A DNA stretch of 64,000 nucleotides from Fistularia commersonii (GCA_037954325.1 JBBMNZ010000007.1:4637501-4701500), one strand, 5' to 3'. Positions 1 to 44,500 are shown, counted from the stretch's first letter. Program-made: numbers and translations. The notes: a model not told the origin generated them from the sequence alone.

Positions 1-403
1 ATTTGAATGTAACCCTCCAGCCTGCTTATTTTTATTCTTATTTTTTTTGTCAAAAATTTGCGTTGCTCGCAGACAAATTTTGTTTTCTCTGTAGCACTTC
101 ATTGATTTTATAACTGTAACAGAGCAGATTTTTGTTCTTATATACATAGTATAAAGGGGGGGGTATGTTCAGTGTCATTTTTTAGATGTCACGAGGGTTT
201 CGAAGCTTTTGGTTTCCTTTTCTTTGGGTGAACGGGACCGACGATCTTTGATGGTCGCACATTTGCCGACCCCCTGGTTGAATGGAAGGTGTCGAGCGGG
301 GAAAATGAGTTCGGACAAAGGAACGTTTTTCTGCAGTGATTCGTTAAATAACCGCGGAATGAATAAATATCTGAGAGAGGCTGAGGGGACCCTTGTTCTG
401 CAG

Positions 404-2930
404 GTCAGCCCTCCCTCTGGGCTCGGCTGGACCGGAGGCCCAACAAACAGGCCGAGAAACGCTTCCGGAAGCACCAGCAGATCCATCGCAGCGGCAGAGG
501 TAAGCCCGAACCCCGGGGACGCTTCTCCGCTCGCCGCCCGCCTCCACTCCCGCCCCGTCTGTCCCCCGACAGGGTTCTGCTGGAACCTGGACGACGACTT
601 CAAGGCGGTGCCGGAGACGTGGATCCCGGCGCACGGCGTCCAACATCAGAACGGGAGGCCGCTTCCGGACGAGCACGGACACATTCCAGGTGGGTCCCAT
701 TACATGACCTGACACTATAATCTATGATCTTTTCTTAATCTACTGCTCGTATTCCCCCCCGCGTTCCAAAAAGATGATCAATTATCTACATGTGTATATA
801 GACACACACACGTGTGTGTGTGTGTGAGTGTTTATATATAATATGTATGTGTGTATATGTGCGTATTCATATATGTATATATAGATGTGTGTATGAATAT
901 AAATGTGTGTGTATATATATATACATATATATATACATACCTACACACATACATACATACATGTGTATGTATGTATACATGTATATGTATATATACTCTT
1001 GTGAGTGTGTGTGTGTGTGTTTATTTATATAAATCAGCACAAAATGTCAGAAATTCACCCCAAAAGATTTCCATCTCTAATACGTCTCAGCCAGACTCAG
1101 CAGGAAGTGATGTATTAAAAAAGACGTGCAGGAGGTTAGAATTGCTACAGATTCAGACAAAATACAGACCAGACACTCATTTCACGGGGCCTGGAGGGCA
1201 CGGAGGGATCCTTCACTATCAGAGAACACACAGTGAAAACCTAAATATTTCTTTTTCTATTACTTTCTAAAGTCACTTCTGAGTAAAGAGAAAAATCCCC
1301 TTTAATAAGTTCTTGGTTTGTGGTTGTTTAATGATGTCCTCCCTTATTTTTTAAGGGGATTTAAAAGTCTTATTCCTGATTTTTTTCCTTGATTTTAAGG
1401 GGCCAAGTCATCTTTTGGGGCTTTTCTTTGTGCAGTGTTTTCTGTCCTAACTTGAGTTTTTTTACTAAAAGGACATTTCATTTACTTTTACTCAAAGGGT
1501 ATTTTCTTTGTTTTTTGCTTTTTTCACTGAGTTTTTCTCTAAGGACATTTTTCTTAGCTTAAGGCATTTTGGTTACTAAAGTTTGTTTTTTCTTTCAAGG
1601 AAGTTTTTTTTGTTGCCATGAGGAATATTTTCTTTACTTCAGGGCCCTTTTTTTCCACTGATAGTTTTGTTTTTCATTGCTTAAGGGCTTTTCTTCTTTA
1701 CTTAAGGGTTGTTTTTTTCTCATATTTTTTCAACGAAAAGGTAATCCTTGTTAAGATAAACACTCCTTAAAATGGAACAAACCTTAAATAACCCATCAAT
1801 AAAAAGCACTGCTATAAATAAGAAAAGCACTTGAAAGAAACACTTGACCTGAAAAACACTCGATAAATTCCGACGGGATAAAGAAAAAGCGTCCCGACGA
1901 TGAGACGAGACCCGCTTCCCGTCCGTCTCCTTCCCCCAGGCTGGGTTCCGGTGGAGAGGGACAACAAGCAGTACTGCTGGCACTCCTCGGTGGTGGACTA
2001 CCAGCGCGGGGCGGCTCTGCTTCTCCGGCCGGCCGCCGACAAGGAGGACGCCCTGGAGCTGGCGGCGGCGCCCCTGGCCGACCTCCAGGAGCAAACGCTG
2101 GAGCTCATCGGGACCAACGTCAACGGCAATCCCTACGGTAACGGGCCGGAACCTTCCTGACGGGATACGGCGAGGATTTAGGAATCGGCAGGACGAGGGC
2201 AAACGAACGTGAGCCGGGGCAATAAAAGAGCTACAAATTAACCGAGTTGGTCGCGCACTTTTACTTATTCGAGACTTTTATTGTCATTTTACTTTTAGAA
2301 AATTTAGAGAGCGGCTTCAAAAAGCAGGACAAGGCACAACGATACAACATTGAAATAGAGACCAAACGGGAAGCGGGAGTTGCTTTTAAGTACACGAGAA
2401 AGAAAATACTTAAAAAATACGAGCGTGTGGGTACGAGACGTGACGTTACCGTGGCAACGACTGACGCCGTTCTGCGCCCCTTCCTCCCAAGGCCTGGGCA
2501 GTAAGAAGCAGCCCGTCCACTGCCTGCTGTCCCACGGCAGCCTGCGCATCAGGTGCGCCCCCGCCGCCGACCTCCAGCGGCTGCGCTCCTGGTTCCTGGA
2601 GAGTCCGGAGGGCCGGGTGGAGGGCGTGGTCTGGCACTGCCGCGACGGGACGCTGTTCAAGGTGAGCGCCAAACCCCGTGGAACCGCGAGCGCCTGAGAA
2701 ATGCGCAATAACCGTCTGACTTGGACTGTTGCGTTACCTTTCTACTTTCCGCGCAGGTTCACCGCCATCACCTGGGGCTGCGCTGGCCCGACGGGGAGAC
2801 GGCGCTGGGCGGGCGGCCGGTAGCGGTGCGCGTCGGCGACGCGTCCGAGGGCAGGGGTCTGCTGTCCAGCTTCTCCAGGATAAACGGCCGCCGCTTCGGC
2901 CGCCTGCAGGACATCCAGTACGAGCCCTAG
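404..2930 (+). CDS. RLIG1: RNA 5'-3' ligase RLIG1 (C12orf29), 3' part, five coding exons
   Basis: Coding exons are 404-499, 573-689, 1940-2137, 2492-2661 and 2757-2930 (stop TAG 2928-2930). All introns are GT-AG and the phases close, giving about 250 residues. Recognisable vertebrate C12orf29 signatures are LWARLDRRPNKQAEKRF in the first visible exon, WIPA and GHIPGWVPVE across the second junction, NKQYCWHSSVV, LEQTLELIGTNVNGNPYG, and EGVVWHCRDG followed by KVHRHHLGL. From family knowledge, the last two match the motif IV and motif V regions of this nucleotidyltransferase-type ligase. The lysine that is adenylated (motif I, near residue 57 of the roughly 325-residue human protein) would be encoded upstream of base 404 and is not in the window. 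The protein joins 5'-phosphate and 3'-hydroxyl RNA ends and is linked to RNA repair under oxidative stress. It is convergent with CEP290, as in human. No frameshift or missing segment is seen in the visible part. Confidence 0.93.
690..1939 (+). other. RLIG1 intron with simple and degenerate repeats
   Basis: This 1.25-kb intron holds no exon that I can support. Positions 790-1022 are a mixed TG/TA/CA microsatellite. Positions about 1300-1740 are a T-rich degenerate array built from variants of a short word like TTTACTTAAGGG followed by T/C runs. Short open frames here are microsatellite translations. Confidence 0.7.
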
Positions 2931-3126
2931 TCCCCCCCTTCCCGCTAATCACTTCAAGATCAGCTCGCTTTCAAGTTTACTCGAGGATGGCGGCAGAACA
3001 TGCCGCCGGACGGATCCGGCTTCCCTGGAGATAAGGCCGCCCCCGGGGGATTTACAGTGAGGGTCCGACCCCCCCGCCCCGCCCCGCTGTAGAGACTTCC
3101 CTTTGCAGAGATGAGCAAAGAAGAAA

Positions 3127-3132
3127 AATAAA
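3127..3132 (+). promoter_or_regulatory. Poly(A) signal AATAAA, likely RLIG1
   Basis: A canonical AATAAA lies 197 bases after the RLIG1 stop codon on the coding strand. This is a plausible 3' UTR length. It is the first good signal before the convergent CEP290 3' end. Confidence 0.6.
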
Positions 3133-3314
3133 GGGTCCCTGCAGATACATAAAGCGGTAACAACCCTGTCATTACACATTGGAGCCGTTCCAGATCAAAG
3201 GGGTCGCCGGGTAGGTTTTATTTGGAAAAACCAAAGGAGGACAAAAGTAAAAGGTTTGACATGCCGACCTTTAATTGAGGAAAATCCAAACGGTCATGTT
3301 TGAGTTTCGACGGA

Positions 3315-3320
3315 TTTATT
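3315..3320 (-). promoter_or_regulatory. Candidate CEP290 poly(A) signal
   Basis: TTTATT on the plus strand reads AATAAA in the CEP290 direction, 252 bases past the stop codon. A second candidate lies at 3217-3222. The sequence alone does not say which is used. Confidence 0.45.
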
Positions 3321-3571
3321 AATACCTTATAGGAGTATAAGTATAAACATTATATTAATGAGATTTCGCTTCATTTCTGTAAAAAAATGACTTTTCCATT
3401 TGACTCCCGATGAAATGCACATTAAAGCTGTGATTGCTCATCAATGACATATTGACTACAAATGCAGCGTTGTCTACAAGTGTCAAGTTTGAGGTCCCTG
3501 AAGATGTCGTGCGTCCCGGCCGTGGAGTCCTTCAACCGTCAGATGAACCGGTTCAGTAATGAAAGCGGCGG

Positions 3572-35180
<31,609 letters not shown>

Positions 35181-36646
35181 CTTGGCGTGTTCCTGAACGC
35201 CGGACCTCACCGTGGGACCGACAGCTTACCGGGAAACGGGGTTTAACATTCGCAGCACCGTTTGAGAGGAAGGCTCGAAAAGGGGAGCCCTACCTGGACT
35301 CCGACAACAGGTGTAGCCACGTTTAGCTAATACCAAAACATCCGTGTTCTTTACAATAACAAACCAAATAAACAGTGACTTTCGGGTGATATTATAATTC
35401 CGCACTAAACCCAACTGAGCTTAAAGCGTTTACGTTTGGAAAGAAAAATAGAGGCTACATTTAAGTTAAAAAATTGAGAGAAAAAACAGCCTTTTCCCGG
35501 GGTTTCCATGATAGCGTCTCTCGGCTGCTAGGAAACCGGTAACAACAATGGCGGCAGGTAACGCAGCTAGTCTCTCCGCAAGATAATTAAAAATACTTAA
35601 AAGCCATTTGGGAGTTTTGCGCGGCTTTTCAATAGTAAATACAAACTTGGACACTTTTGAGGTGTCAAAACCTCCGCGTTCAACAGCGGCTCCTTGCTCC
35701 ACACGTCTCAGTTGGACACATACAAACTCAAAAATAAAAAAAGTTCGCTCGGTCGGTACTGGGCATGCGCGGTGAACTCTGCACCGGAAATGGTGGCGGT
35801 GTGTGTTGAAGCTGGCTCGTACAACTGGAATGCCTCTTGCCGCACTGTGCATCATCGCTCCTTTATTTTCATATCAGTTTGCGAAGCTTGACACCGCATC
35901 TTCAATCACCGTCTGCCCTTTAAGGCTACGGTAGGTTGAAAACGCGTCGGATACCCGGAAACACATCCGCCTCACTCCGCTCAAAGGAGTAACGTCTAGC
36001 TAACTAGCATTAGCTGCAGATTTAACTAAATGGGAGCTAACGCTGCAGCTCGGTGCTTGCTAAAGATTTGCGTTACGTTTTTGTGCGACTGTTTGTGCAA
36101 TAATCCATCCCGTTAATGCAATAATTGTCAATCCAAGGGATGCTAGACAGGCTAGTCTTTATTTTTCATTGTAGCCAAGGTTAGGTTACATCCTCTTTAG
36201 TGTGTCCACTGCTTTATGAGCTAGCTGTCAGTTTACCTGCTGCGACACCGTCAGAGGGTATTCATGGTAGTGCTTTTACGAGGCAGCACGTTATAAACCG
36301 AGCTTGACAGCTAGAACATTTACGTGTGTTTTCATTTATCCTGCACTGCACGACCACAGTCAGGGGCTTCAATGAAACGTCAAACACACACGTGACAGGA
36401 ACACACGCAACATGTCATAACCTTCAGCAGGAGTCCCAGTGTGGTTGCACTCTTGGCAAGTTAATAAAGTTGACATACACCTGCAACTCCTGTGCTGCAC
36501 CGAGAAGATGCACATCTCACGATTACATGATGGGTTCACCATAAATTACCATCAGCCTTTGCAGGAGTGTCCTGTGAAAAGCCTGATGTCGTCATCTCAT
36601 CTTTTTATCACCCTCCCTTAGTGCTCCATGACGGCTCTGGTCAACC
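35181..36646. promoter_or_regulatory. CEP290/TMTC3 divergent promoter region
   Basis: The two start codons are 1467 bases apart and point away from each other. The left half holds housekeeping-type motifs: a YY1-like ATGGCGGC at 35548-35555, an NRF1-like GGGCATGCGCGG at 35761-35772, and ETS-like CCGGAA at 35785-35790 and 35955-35960. A donor-like GCAG|GTAACG at 35557 on the plus strand could end a non-coding first TMTC3 exon. The TMTC3 coding exon has an upstream acceptor at 36620-36621, so a 5' UTR intron is likely. Transcription starts cannot be placed by eye. Confidence 0.55.
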
Positions 36647-36738
36647 ATGGCTGCTGTGTCATGGAAAGAGACTTTTCTTCTGATTGGGCTGGTGGCGGGC
36701 TGCTACTGGAACAGTATGTCCTGCGGCTTTGTGTTTGA
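36628..36738 (+). other. Upstream ORF overlapping the TMTC3 start codon
   Basis: The first ATG after the 3' splice site (36628) opens a 36-codon frame that ends at TGA 36736-36738, overlapping the TMTC3 start at 36647 in another frame. Its context is weak (T at -3, A at +4), while the TMTC3 ATG has A at -3 and G at +4. Leaky scanning is therefore expected, with some reduction of TMTC3 translation. Confidence 0.5.
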
Positions 36739-39700
36739 CGACGTCTCGGCCATTCTTGACAACAAGGACCTGAGGCCCTCCACCCCACTCGTCAACCTGT
36801 TCCTCAATGACTTCTGGGGAACACCCATGGCGGAGGTGACGGCTTCTGTTTACCTAATGTACTACGACTGTGTAAATACCACCAGTCACAGTGTGATTGT
36901 GAATTGTATTTATTTGTGTATCTATTAATTTCATTCAAGTTTTCATTCAAGTAATATCTTTGTACCTTTCACAGCCCTGTTAACAAAGTGAGGAGAAGTC
37001 GATTGCATGATGTTTTTAACAGTAGAAAGGCCAGGTGTTATTGCTAATGTGCTAAAATTCACCAACTATTAGTACACATTGATTTCCAAAGTGCACTGTT
37101 TGTGTACTTATTGTTCCTCCACTTATCACACAGACATACTGACTCAGTCAGATTGCTCTGGTTGGTGTCCAGGGTTCAATCACACCAACCCGTGCCGTCT
37201 TTCCCGACCCTCTGACCGGGTGACACTCCACGGAAACATTTAGACAGAGAGAAAGTACCGTGATTTCCGGACTATTGAGCGCACCTCAATATAAGCCGCA
37301 CCGGCTAGCCGATCGCGATCTCGGGCTTCCTCCTGAGCACTAAAACCGTCAAAGTCGTCTTCTTCGGTGTCGGAGTTGAACGGACTCAGAATTTCCCGGT
37401 CATTTCATCGGTCCGATGTGGCGAGGAGAAATGTTTTAGCGGCCTGATGCTCGTTAGCCCACCCCACCCAAAAAGTCCATATATTAGCCGCATCGTTGTT
37501 TAAGTGAAAAAAGTCGCGGCTTGTCGTCCGGAAATTACGGTAATCTCTTTCGAAAACCTTTTATTTATTATTTACTTCTTATTGATCGCTTGCAGCTTTG
37601 AAATGACGCTTTGTCATCATTTTCCATCAGGTGCATCCATGTGTGAGAGATTAGCCTGGAGGCTAGCTAGCATCATGTCTGTCCATCATGGCTCATTCTG
37701 ATGATCACCTGCCTAAAATGAATGAAGGGCAGGAGGTAAATCTCCTAGTGGAGGCGCAGGAAGGTCTCCCTTTTTCGTAGAGGCCCTGAAACTCCTTCAG
37801 AGGATTCAGAATGTAACATCAAGCCAGGGTAGGGATACCGGCATCCAGTGCGGTGCTGCGGGCGCCGAACCATCACACTGTCCTTCATAACACTTGACCT
37901 CCATCCCCGCAACGCTTCATCTCTCCACATTGCGGTGAAGTTAATGATTCGGGGAACAGTGCTGTCTTAAAGCAGTGTCAGAAGAATTGGGTTGCCATAG
38001 CAACGCTCAATGTTTCATTCCCCAGGTGCAAAACTAATACTGCGATTATAAATGACTGGGTTGGACCCCTATTGGAGCTGCAGGTATAAATTGCTATTTT
38101 CAAAACCTGGCTTTATGTTTATGCTGTCCAACAACACGGGGTGCCAAAGGGCTACTTGACCACCTAGTTACCTCACTACCTGGTTACCTGACCACCTGAC
38201 TACCTGTTTACCTAAGTAGCTGATTACGCGACCACCTGACTTCCTGAACCTGTGACCTCACTACCTGACCACCCAGTTACGAGACTGCCTTGTTACCTGC
38301 CTATCCGGTTGCTTGATCACTATCTCACGACTTGGTTGCCTGGCGACCAGACCACCTAGCTACTCCCACTCCTTGGTTACCTGATCACCTGACTACCTTG
38401 TTACCTGACCCCTCAACTACCTGACCATCTGACTACTTGACCACCTCACTACTGGACTATCTTACAAGCAGACTACCTGGTTACTGGACTACCTAGTTAC
38501 CTGTCTACCTGAGGGCTTGACTTTCTGACTACCTCAGTGCCTGACTACCTCACTGTCTTACGACTTGGTCACCCGACCCCCTAGTTACCTGACCACCTTG
38601 GCGACCTGACTATCTGACCACCGGGTCACCTGACTACCTGACACACTTTTAGGAAAAGTCAAAGATGGTGGGGTTCCAATACTCCATGGAAATAAAGTTG
38701 TATGCCCTTAAAACACAGGCGAGGGTACATTTGACCGGTCCAATGTAGCCGCCCGCTATCTTAATACTGCATGTGTTCCGTCGCAGGAGCGGAGCCACAA
38801 ATCCTACCGGCCCCTGACGGTGCTCACCTTCCGGCTGAACTACCTGTTCGGCGAGCTGAGCGCCGCCTCCTACCATCTGTTCAACGTGGCGCTGCACGCC
38901 ACCGTGTGCGTTCTCTTCCTGCGCGTGTGCCGCCTGTTCCTGGACCACACCTCCGGCCTGGTGGCGGCGCTGCTGTTCGCCGTGCATCCCATCCACACGG
39001 AGGCGGTGAGTTGACGCCCAGCCAGCGGCGGAACGGGAGTTTTGCCCTTAGCTTAGCGCCGTTCCACATCACATAATGATCCCTTGTTTCCTCCGCCTTC
39101 AACACTTGACTGATATGAAATTATACAAGCAACTCAATCACCAGCCCCCTCCTCCTCCCCAACTCTGGCGTCAAGATCAGAAATGTTTTATTGACGCCCC
39201 CCTGCCCCCCGGGAGGGTGGTGATAGTGGTGTGACAGTGCTCCATTCATGAATGAAAGGCTGAAGCGAGGAAACGGAGAGACAGTGAAAGCAAACAAACC
39301 TAGAAAAGAGAGAAAGATGAGGAGGAGCACGTAAGTTTCTTTATATAAATATGAGATATTTCCTGTGTAAACTTCCCAAGGAGCTCCGACCCCCGGTCGC
39401 GTTCCTCCTGGTCTCCCGGTTGTTTACAAAAACACTGGAAATATATTTTTCCTGTGAAATTTCACAAGAAAGATCTTCCATTTTTTCACAAGAAGAAGGA
39501 AAATGCTTGGGTTATGATCTCGCAATCATGGATTTTATCTTGGTAAATATAGGTGCACTAGATGTTTGCGGACCAGCCCGCACCATGAGGGCATTTTGTA
39601 TCAACTTCAAAGAGGGGGTGAATTGATCCCCTCTTGAATGGCTAAAAGTTATCATTATGTCACGTCGAACAGATTTGTTTTGAAGATCAAATTCCTCCCT

Positions 39701-41538
39701 GGCATCTCTCAACGGGAGGGAAAGAAAGCAAACAAAAACATAAAGCAGCAGCTGCAACGGTGGTGTTGGAAAGGTTTTGTTCATCTGAGGTGCTTATTAC
39801 ACTGCTAATGCTAATTATTTATACTATTAACCGAGATGAGTCCTCAGAACAAGTCAGCTGAAGAACCTGTGGCTTGATTGACAACTCAAAAATTTTGCGG
39901 AATGATTTGGTAAACATCCAGCAGGTGCTGGCTGCTTCTCCGTTAGAGCTTCGCGGTCGGGTTGACCTGCAACCGGCGACCCAGGGAGTACCTGTGGTGA
40001 TGAGGCTAAGCTAGCGGTCAAAGAAGCCTAGCAGCACCTTCAGGCCAACAACCCATCGCCTGCCGTTTATCGAACAATCGTGGAGTAAAGATCCCAACAA
40101 AGATGTCAGTCGATCGTTGGCGATCTGGACTGGTTGTCTTGGCAATGTGGCCGAGCTAGCGCAGCCGCAGCTTCCGTGTTGTTTCTCGAACAACCCTCCG
40201 AAAAAGCCCGGGAGCACCTTCGGGCCACCGACTCCCATGTGACGTTTACCGGACCGCGATGGAGTAAAGACTCTGTAAAGACCTCGGTCGACCAGTGTAG
40301 ATCGAGATACGTAGCGGCCGCGATGTGGCCATGCTAGCGCAGCCGCGCATTCCACGTTGTATCCAGTGCCTTCAGGCCACCAATCCCCCTCCTGCCAGTC
40401 ATTAGACCTTTGCGTCTCAGTTGACCTGAGAGTATCTGAGCGGCGAGGAGCAGGGAGAAGTCTACACCTGCGCTCTCCGAGCAAAGGTGCGAGTCGGAGA
40501 GGAAGCCCTGGAGATATTGCCAGATGGTTTAGTGTATGTGTCACTTCTAAATCTAAACAGCAGATGTGTTTGCTGAACAGGGCAGGGCGATAAGACGAAG
40601 GGGATTAGGATGCTACTTGCTAGGCTTTTCAAACACCGCCCGGCTGAGGACGTGCACGGTCCTGCCGGTTGGGGCGGGGTGCCACAGTCAAGTGGCGCCG
40701 CGGTGGTGGCGGAGTGTGTGCGGGTGTTTCTTTCCGGGGTCAAACTGGAGGCAGGTTTATTTGAATAGGGCTTTTCAAAGACAGCGCTTATGCATGGGAT
40801 CAGAGCGGGATGTCTGAAGCATGAAGATCTGGAGGAGATACCGAAAGCTCAGGTCTGAAAAGGCCCGCGAGTCCTGCATCCTAGTAGTGGCCGTTAGCCG
40901 TCCAGCTACTTCATCCTGAGCAGAGCAGCATTCTGGGGCCTGTCCGCAACCTCAAGCGTCCTCAACCAAGACACTTCCAGTTTGAAGACCCGATGGAAAC
41001 GAGTTGAACTCATTGACCCTGGCGGCGTAAGCTTAGCAGGGATAAGTTTTATGCCCTGGTGCTGAGGCTCAGGAAGCAGGGAATGTATGTCTGGTGGCCC
41101 CGACATGCATACCATGGATCTCTTTTTTTCCATCCGAGATAGATAGGAGGTTATAAACCCCTTAAATCCTTCAAAGATCATCCCAGCGCAGAGGCACAGC
41201 GGCAAGACAGAGCCCCCCGACCCCAAAGCCCGACCCCACCCCGGTCCTGGCTGCAAGAGTCCCCAAGAGACAAGAGTGGGTTCCCAATTAGAAAGAGAAC
41301 AGATGAGCCCAGTGTCCTTCATGGCTTCAAATGCTTGTTGGTCTTAACAGGATCTCATTTTCCTTCAAAGGACCAAGGTAATAAAAAGAAACAAAAATAA
41401 CCCCCCACAATTAGAAGTTGTTATTCTAAATCATCCTATTCAACGCTTTTTAACTGATGACCACAAAGTCCTTGACCAGAAGAGGGGCAGACAAAGAAAA
41501 CAGTCAGCTTCTTTGTTTGGTGTGTGTGTGTGTATGTA

Positions 41539-41583
<45 letters not shown>

Positions 41584-44500
41584 ACACACCACAGAAATCC
41601 AACATGCATACATGTCTTTTTCAAAATGTGTTCTTTCTCAATGTCCTTGCTCCATCGTGAAACGTCCCAGCTGGGAGTGCTTGGAATCGGGGGTGGAGGT
41701 TGGTGTAGGTCGGACACAAGGGGCGCTGTTGTGCACGCACCCATTTTAAGAAAAAGAAAAAAAAAAAACGTGAAATCTGCGCCCGCCGCGACTGACATAC
41801 AATCGTCCTTTTGTTCAGTTTGGTTCAGTCCACAAACCGGAGCGCCCTATTGGCCATCATGTGAATCCTGAAAAGCAAACAGAAAATAATCTCCCACTTA
41901 GGTGGCGTTCAAGCTGCCCATTAAGACGTTATTGACCAGCCATTGATGTGGCCTCGTGCAGCCCCCCCCACCCCCGTGGGGAGGAGCGCCTCCCTCTGCT
42001 GGAGGGCCAGGTTACTACAGTGATTGGATCAAACCAATATGGAATCCATATTGTGTTTTCTTTCCGGTGCCAGACATGCTTGAAGCTGCCAGGCTGGTGC
42101 CAGACTTGTATGTTAATGCCATAACTGCAAAAAAACCAGGCTAATACTTCTTATTCGACTAGGCCCATGAGATTAGGAAACTGGTGTGTATTCTCGCACC
42201 CGGTGTTCGTGGTGAAACCATTTATCACGCTCGACAGCAGAATTTTAACCCCTCCTCCGGGACTCTTTCACTTCGTCAAATGACCAAATGAGCCAACAAG
42301 TGAAGGAGATGCATCATATTTAGTGTTTTTGGAAGCCGCAATCCCTCCTCCCCCGATTTCTCCATGGGCTTCGATTGTGGGGGGGTAGACCTTCCATTGT
42401 ACAGCCAAGCCTCGTCATGGTTGTGTGCATTGTGTGTGGGAATATATGTGTGTGTGTGTGTGTGAGCGTTAATGTGTGTGCAAGCATGTACATGTTGTTA
42501 AGTTCATAATTCTTAGAACCAAAGGAGGCTCTTCCACAGGAGGGCAGGCATTCTCCGTGCGAATTATGCTAATTATAGACAACGGCTGCCTGGAGGATAT
42601 TTCAGGGGGACAAGGTGTGTGTGTCTGTGTGTGGGTGTGTGGGTGTGTGGGTGTGTGTGTGTGTGCTTGGGAGCGCAGGTGTGCGTGTGCTCACTCACCA
42701 TGAGCAATGATGATTTACCTTAGAGGACCTGTTTTAACGGGTGGATCAGAGGCTTGTAGCCTGCCAGCAGCTGACATGTTGACAGTATCAACCCCCCCCA
42801 TCCAATGAAAACTCCGACAACCTCCGATATCACTTACGGTTCCTGATGGGTCGATGATTCTGCAGATCGTGTAAGGAGAGGAAGTCTTTGTCCTCAAAAG
42901 GGAGCAAAGGAAAAAAAAAAAAAGAAAAGGAAAAGTATCCGCGTACGATTCGGCGCCGCTGTCGATCGTTTCAAAGCGGAGGGATCTTTGAGTTCTGACG
43001 TATCCTCGTTTACCGTCAGGGTTCTCGGGATCGCTTTGGATTTCCTAGGACTGATTTTCAGACCGAGTTCCAAAACAGCCTTTGAACAGATTAAAAGACA
43101 TATTAAAACAATTGCACGCTTAAAAATCACGACATTCTCAGTGATGAAGTTCAACAAATGGTGATCCTCAGTGAGCGATGATCACCTCCCAGCTGCCCGT
43201 CGCAAATCCACTTTAGACATTCAGACACGTTTCAATGCACTTGTTCAAGCACAAGCCGGACTGTATTTTTCTTACTGAACAAGTAAAATGAGGTGAAAAC
43301 AATCAAAATGACTTAATGTCGGACCAATCACATTATCTGTGATCCCTCATCATGTTGTGTGCACTATATATATGTATATATACACAAGCATTACAAACGA
43401 GTTTGTGATATACTGCTGATTTTTTTGTTTTTCCTACTTGCATTTTTATATTATATGTATTATTGTTGTCCCCACTGTATAGAAGAATAAGGGAACATGG
43501 GGTTTGTTTGCAATGTACAATATTTACATTTTATATTTGCAATATTTAATTCAAACCTCGCCCTGTCGTGACCTGCGTGGAATAATGGTATGTTTGTTTT
43601 GTGAACTTTTCTTTTGCATAATAAACTATATCTGGTCCTGCGGCTCCGGGGGGCCACCGAGGGCAAGTCCACCCGACGACACCGGCCGCGGGATGGGGCC
43701 GAATAGTGACGCAGAGTGCGGGATAAGCGGTTTAGATAACGAAGGAACGAAATTAATGAATTCCTTTTTTTATTTTCTCACTTGTCAGGTCACCGGCGTG
43801 GTTGGCCGAGCCGAACTCCTCTCCTCCATCTTCCTCCTGGCCGCCTTCCTGGCCTACACCAAGTCAACCGGGGCGGACCACTCCATCGGTAAGGGTCTCC
43901 GCTTCGTCCGTCGTCGGAACTACCAATTTTGAGGATCTTGTTTTCCCAAAGTCCACCGTCACCAAAACTTGTCCCGCCTCATTTCATGCTTCTTTTGCAT
44001 GAAAAGACATGCATCCAAAACTTGAATGCTCCTTTTGTGGAGCGGCCTCGTGTCTGGAATATTTGCTTTGCAGTCATACCTTCACAAAAAAGAAAAAGGG
44101 TATCTTTTAGAAGCAATGGCTCCTCATATCATAGATGGACGGAAGATATCGGAAAAGTACGGGTGGAGCGGTGGTTGGCGTTTTTTTTCCACCAAACAGC
44201 AAGTGGGCCCCTGGTTCTAGTCTACGTCGGAGGAAGCAGATCTCGAAGGAAGGAATTGTTGTCGGGATGGAATCGGACTCTCATTTAAGTCCAGAAATGT
44301 GTGACGGCGTCGCCGCGGACACGCAGATAATGACGTTTCACAAGGAATGTGGAAGTTCAATCGGAGATGGGACCTCAGCCAGAGTCTAACCTTGTTTTGT
44401 TTCAAAACAAGGGCCTTTTTTTGGGGGTAGTCCATTAATCACAAGAGTGTCCATCAACTCCGCCCCTGCATCACATTGGCGCCTCCGGGTGTAGCTTCAC

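Larger units (their letters stand above)
2931..3571. other. Convergent RLIG1/CEP290 3' intergenic gap
   Basis: Only 641 bases separate the two stop codons. The stretch carries the RLIG1 AATAAA at 3127 and two TTTATT words (AATAAA on the minus strand) at 3217 and 3315 that could serve CEP290. If the 3315 signal is used, the CEP290 3' UTR is about 260 bases; if 3217 is used, the two mRNA ends nearly meet. No other feature was seen. Confidence 0.6.
36836..38786 (+). other. TMTC3 intron 1 content
   Basis: Holds a short inverted-repeat element at 37256-37542 and a degenerate minisatellite at about 38150-38645. No exon was recognised. Confidence 0.65.
39006..43788 (+). other. TMTC3 intron 2 (largest intron), no gene
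   Basis: Contains a diverged 150-180-bp tandem repeat at 40010-40420, TG tracts at 41519-41582 and 42440-42465, a G/T tract at 42615-42664, a poly(A) patch at 42911-42923 and the tail of a dispersed fish repeat at 43716-43760. The remainder is unique-looking. A CTCF-like word on the minus strand (CCAGCAGAGGGAGGC) lies at 41988-42002. Confidence 0.6.

Noticed and set aside
35195..35235. Very short 5' UTR intron of CEP290 (donor GTAAGC, acceptor GTTCAG)
   Set aside because: The implied intron of under 45 bases is too short to be spliced normally, so the first exon was left unresolved.
35548..35588. Plus-strand ATG GCG GCA GGT... as a TMTC3 or separate start
   Set aside because: It stops after about a dozen codons. 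The ATG is better read as a YY1-type motif with a possible non-coding exon donor next to it.
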